A DNA stretch of 64,000 nt from Clostridiales bacterium. Lineage in GTDB: Bacteria; Bacillota; DSM-16504; Desulfitibacterales; JAICDB01. How positions within the stretch are numbered: position 1 is the first letter of the stretch; each line of letters opens with the position of its first letter. The stretch covers positions 124,001 through 188,000 of the forward strand of contig JAICDB010000006.1 of NCBI GenBank assembly GCA_020063565.1, in the 5' to 3' direction. Made by a program: the position numbers and the translations under genes. The notes under the pieces were generated by a model. That model was not told the DNA's origin and did no database searches. It saw only the letters and a list, made by a program, of their open reading frames with translations. Shown here piece after piece: positions 61,487 to 64,000 of this stretch.

Positions 61487-62893
61487 GTGAGCCTTTTGAA
61501 AAGAACGAATACCAACAAACATTTATCTCTGGCAGAGGCTCTAGGCATTGGCGCAGCAGCAACCCTACTGGGAGGAGCGGGAGCGGTATGGCTAGGTAGG
61601 TATACTATCAAAAAAACGGTAAATGATATCTTAAAAATATTTATGACTGATAAGTATGATGAAAATCTCTGGGAGTTTGTCTCAGCCGCTACCAGGGCAG
61701 GGTTACAAAATATTATAGAGAATAATTTAAGATCTGAAAGGGGAAAGATTATATTCCGCCCCTTAGGTACTCCAAAGAAATTTCTTCATTTTGATGATTT
61801 AATGTTCGACATAGCTCAATTGAATACAATGCCTACTGAAGCTAATGTAAAAATTGAAACTAAAACAGTGATCGGCCCAATGGCAAAAAAACCCCTTGTC
61901 TTAGATATTCCCATAATGGTTTCCGGTATGGCTCACGGAACAGCCTTATCTGAAAAAGTAAAAATAGCTATTGCAAAGGGTACTGCAATGATTGGCACCG
62001 CAACTAATACCGGTGAAGGCGGCATGTTACCTTCAGAAAGAAAAGTTGCCAGATATCTGGTGTTGCAGTTTCCCCGGGCCAAATGGGTACGGGATGAAAA
62101 AACACTTAAACAAGCAGATATGATAGAAATTCAGTTTGGCCAAGGGGCACAAGCCGGCACTTCTCATAGTAAGACTAAACTTGGTAAAAAAGCACGACAA
62201 ATAAGGGGGTTAAAGAAGGGAGAAACTGCAGTTATTGAAGCCAGGCTTCCCGAAATGAAACAAGGCTATTCTCTTAAACAGATAGTGAACCGTCTCAGGG
62301 AAATTACAGGAGGTGTTCCTATTGGAGTTAAGTTTGGATGCGGAAAGTATCTAGAAAAAGACATGGAAATCGCCTTAAAAGCAGAGGTTGACGTAATAGC
62401 TCTAGACGGAGCACAGGCTGCTACTAAGGGAGCGCCCCCAATTATAGAAGACGATTTTGGTTTACCAACTCTCCATGCTTTGTGCAGGGCTGTTCGTTTT
62501 TTAGAGAAGGAAGGTGTTAGAGATAAAGTCAGTTTAATTATTAGTGGGGGACTGCTTAATCCCGGTCATTTTTTAAAGGCAATTGCACTTGGGGCAAATG
62601 CAATATCCATCGGAACGACTATTTTATTTGCCGTAGCACATAAACAGGTATTGCAGGCTATGCCATTTGAAACTCCTACACAAATCACCTGGGATGACGG
62701 TAAGTTTAGCAAGCAGTTTAACATTAATAAAGGGGCACAAACAGTTTATAATTTTCTCCAATCATCTATTCTTGAAATGGAAGACGGTGTCAGGGCCCTT
62801 GGAAAAACCTCTATTTGGGATGTCACAAAGGATGACCTCATGGCACTTACTCCTGAAGTTGCCCAAATAACCGGAGTTGACTTAGCCTATTAA
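61487..62893 (+). CDS. FMN-binding glutamate synthase family protein
   Basis: About 466 residues with an N-terminal membrane-like stretch (residues ~17-37) and a GltB FMN domain (DIPIMVSGMAHGTALSEKVK, then GVKFGCGKYLEKDMEIALKA and EVDVIALDGAQAATKGAPP). Lacks the amidotransferase domain. Frame opens at GTG 61487; TTG 61496 has AAGGGTG at better spacing. Role outside glutamate synthesis is unclear. Confidence 0.82.
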   Translation: MSLLKRTNTNKHLSLAEALGIGAAATLLGGAGAVWLGRYTIKKTVNDILKIFMTDKYDENLWEFVSAATRAGLQNIIENNLRSERGKIIFRPLGTPKKFLHFDDLMFDIAQLNTMPTEANVKIETKTVIGPMAKKPLVLDIPIMVSGMAHGTALSEKVKIAIAKGTAMIGTATNTGEGGMLPSERKVARYLVLQFPRAKWVRDEKTLKQADMIEIQFGQGAQAGTSHSKTKLGKKARQIRGLKKGETAVIEARLPEMKQGYSLKQIVNRLREITGGVPIGVKFGCGKYLEKDMEIALKAEVDVIALDGAQAATKGAPPIIEDDFGLPTLHALCRAVRFLEKEGVRDKVSLIISGGLLNPGHFLKAIALGANAISIGTTILFAVAHKQVLQAMPFETPTQITWDDGKFSKQFNINKGAQTVYNFLQSSILEMEDGVRALGKTSIWDVTKDDLMALTPEVAQITGVDLAY

Positions 62894-63036
62894 TAAAGAA
62901 AACTTGGCTGGCGCCGGCTAAAAGCTTAGCTGCACTTATGCTATCAGGAAGTAAAAGTTATACTAATAGTATAAAGTATAAAAAAGAGGGCGTCTACACG
63001 TGTAGTGTATCGCCCCGAAGAAAGGAGATTTGTGAG
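62894..63036. other. Short intergenic region
   Basis: Holds a small palindrome CTACACGTGTAG near 62,994; no gene. Confidence 0.4.
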
Positions 63037-63061
63037 AAGGTTACTATTACACAGTAACCTT
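63037..63061 (+). terminator. Rho-independent terminator
   Basis: Perfect AAGGTTACT/AGTAACCTT stem followed by ATTTTAG between convergent genes. Confidence 0.75.
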
Positions 63062-63104
63062 ATTTTAGATTAACATATCCAGGAAGTTATTTCAAGAACT
63101 CTCA

Positions 63105-64000
63105 CTAAACATTAAAACGAAATTGGATTATATCACCATCTTGAACAATGTAATCTTTGCCTTCTAATCTTACAAGCCCCATTTCTTTTGCTTTGCTCAT
63201 AGAACCACATTCTTTTAAATCATTAAAACTTACCACTTCAGCCCTGATAAAACCTCTTTCAATATCTGAATGTATCTTTCCTCCGGCTTCCTTCGCAGTA
63301 GATCCCTTTCTTATAGTCCAGGCCCTGACTTCATCAGGTCCTGCAGTTAAAAAGGAAATAAGGCCTAAATAGTCGTAAATCACTTTGGCAAGCCTGTCAA
63401 TTCCAGGCTCGTCTATTCCCAGTTCTTCCATAAACATTGCCCTGTCTTCTTCATCTAGCTCACCAATTTCAACCTCTGCCCGGGCACATATTTCCAGTAG
63501 AGGAATCCCGTTTTCTTTAGCGTAATTTTTCAGCTCATCCTTCCCCGGATAATTACCGCCTTCCAACTGAACCTCATCCACATTTACAACTAAAATCATA
63601 GGTTTTAATGTTAGAAATTCCAAATGCTTCAGTTGCTGCCATTCTTCATCATCCAGTTCAAGTTGATTAAGCATTTTTTCTTCCTCAAGTACGCTACGGC
63701 ATTTTTCGAGTAGCCGCAGTTCTTCAGCAGATTCTTTTTTCTTTTTCTTATTATTTAAAATTCTATCAATCCTTGTTTCCACCATAGCCAAATCAGCAAA
63801 TAACAGTTCCATATTAATAGTTTCAACATCCCTCATTACATCTATGGAACCGTCCACATGGAGAACTTCAGGATTTTCAAAGGCACGCACTACGTGCACA
63901 AGTGCGCTCACTTTACGCACAGAATTAAGAAATTCATTTCCGATACCCTCACCCTGGCTAGCTCCTTTTACAAGACCTGGAACATCAGTTACTTCAATTT
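63105..64000 (-). CDS. ychF: YchF/Obg-like GTPase (5' end outside window)
   Basis: Ribosome-associated ATPase/GTPase. The 3' part is seen: G3 motif DVPGLVKGASQGEG, LVHVVRAFENPEVLHV, then the TGS domain to the stop at 63105. It is open to the window edge. Confidence 0.93.
   Translation of the reverse strand, partial: IEVTDVPGLVKGASQGEGIGNEFLNSVRKVSALVHVVRAFENPEVLHVDGSIDVMRDVETINMELLFADLAMVETRIDRILNNKKKKKESAEELRLLEKCRSVLEEEKMLNQLELDDEEWQQLKHLEFLTLKPMILVVNVDEVQLEGGNYPGKDELKNYAKENGIPLLEICARAEVEIGELDEEDRAMFMEELGIDEPGIDRLAKVIYDYLGLISFLTAGPDEVRAWTIRKGSTAKEAGGKIHSDIERGFIRAEVVSFNDLKECGSMSKAKEMGLVRLEGKDYIVQDGDIIQFRFNV

Overview
The window looks like the chromosome of an anaerobic, endospore-forming member of the Bacillota (Clostridia). 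Evidence: remains of a sporulation operon (prkA, yhbH and the 5' end of spoVR), a 2-oxoacid:ferredoxin oxidoreductase operon, a rubrerythrin-like protein, many 4Fe-4S and zinc-ribbon proteins, strong AGGAGG ribosome sites and frequent TTG/GTG starts. No rRNA gene or CRISPR array was seen; there is one tRNA, tRNA-Ala(GGC).

Positions 1 to about 32,650 are one mobile element, almost entirely on the minus strand, whose left end lies outside the window. It reads as an integrated conjugative element or plasmid. Its modules, left to right: a type IV secretion core (VirB4 ATPase, split N-terminal partner, PrgI, TrbL, VirD4); a MobL-type relaxase with a ribbon-helix-helix partner and a candidate oriT; a small VirB2-like membrane protein and a CpaE-like ATPase; a replication-initiator-like protein; a ParM/ParR partition locus with repeated centromere boxes; an EAL phosphodiesterase; a prepilin peptidase; a 1,707-residue PKD-repeat surface protein; an accessory zone with orphan nucleotidyltransferases, micro-proteins, repeats and a duplicated antisense gene pair; and a Tad/Flp pilus locus (CpaB, three pseudopilins, TadC, TadB, TadA, TadZ) followed by ssb. 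The right end falls inside spoVR: only its first ~60 codons remain, then a stop.

From about 32,650 to 55,450 the sequence is ordinary AT-rich chromosome: prkA-yhbH-spoVR', a cupin-type phosphoglucose isomerase, a frameshifted periplasmic-binding lipoprotein, queG, small zinc ribbons, alr, rubrerythrin, a TauE-like exporter, sdpR-sdpI, tex, a YdjM-like membrane protein, a SIMPL protein, a KorABCD-like operon with a MinD-like NTPase, and a permease. Remnants of an ABC transporter ATPase and an IS110-type transposase lie between them.

From about 55,490 to 61,270 a visibly more GC-rich block carries a DctPQM TRAP transporter, an opine-dehydrogenase-family protein and a 3-hydroxyacyl-CoA-dehydrogenase-family protein. 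It is bracketed by an imperfect ~90-bp direct repeat, one copy running into the 3' end of tRNA-Ala, so it is probably an acquired catabolic island. The window ends with a glutamate-synthase-type FMN protein and the 3' part of ychF.

The most unusual biology is in the element: a conjugation machine, a complete Tad pilus with its own peptidase, a giant adhesin candidate and a c-di-GMP phosphodiesterase travel together and interrupt a sporulation gene.
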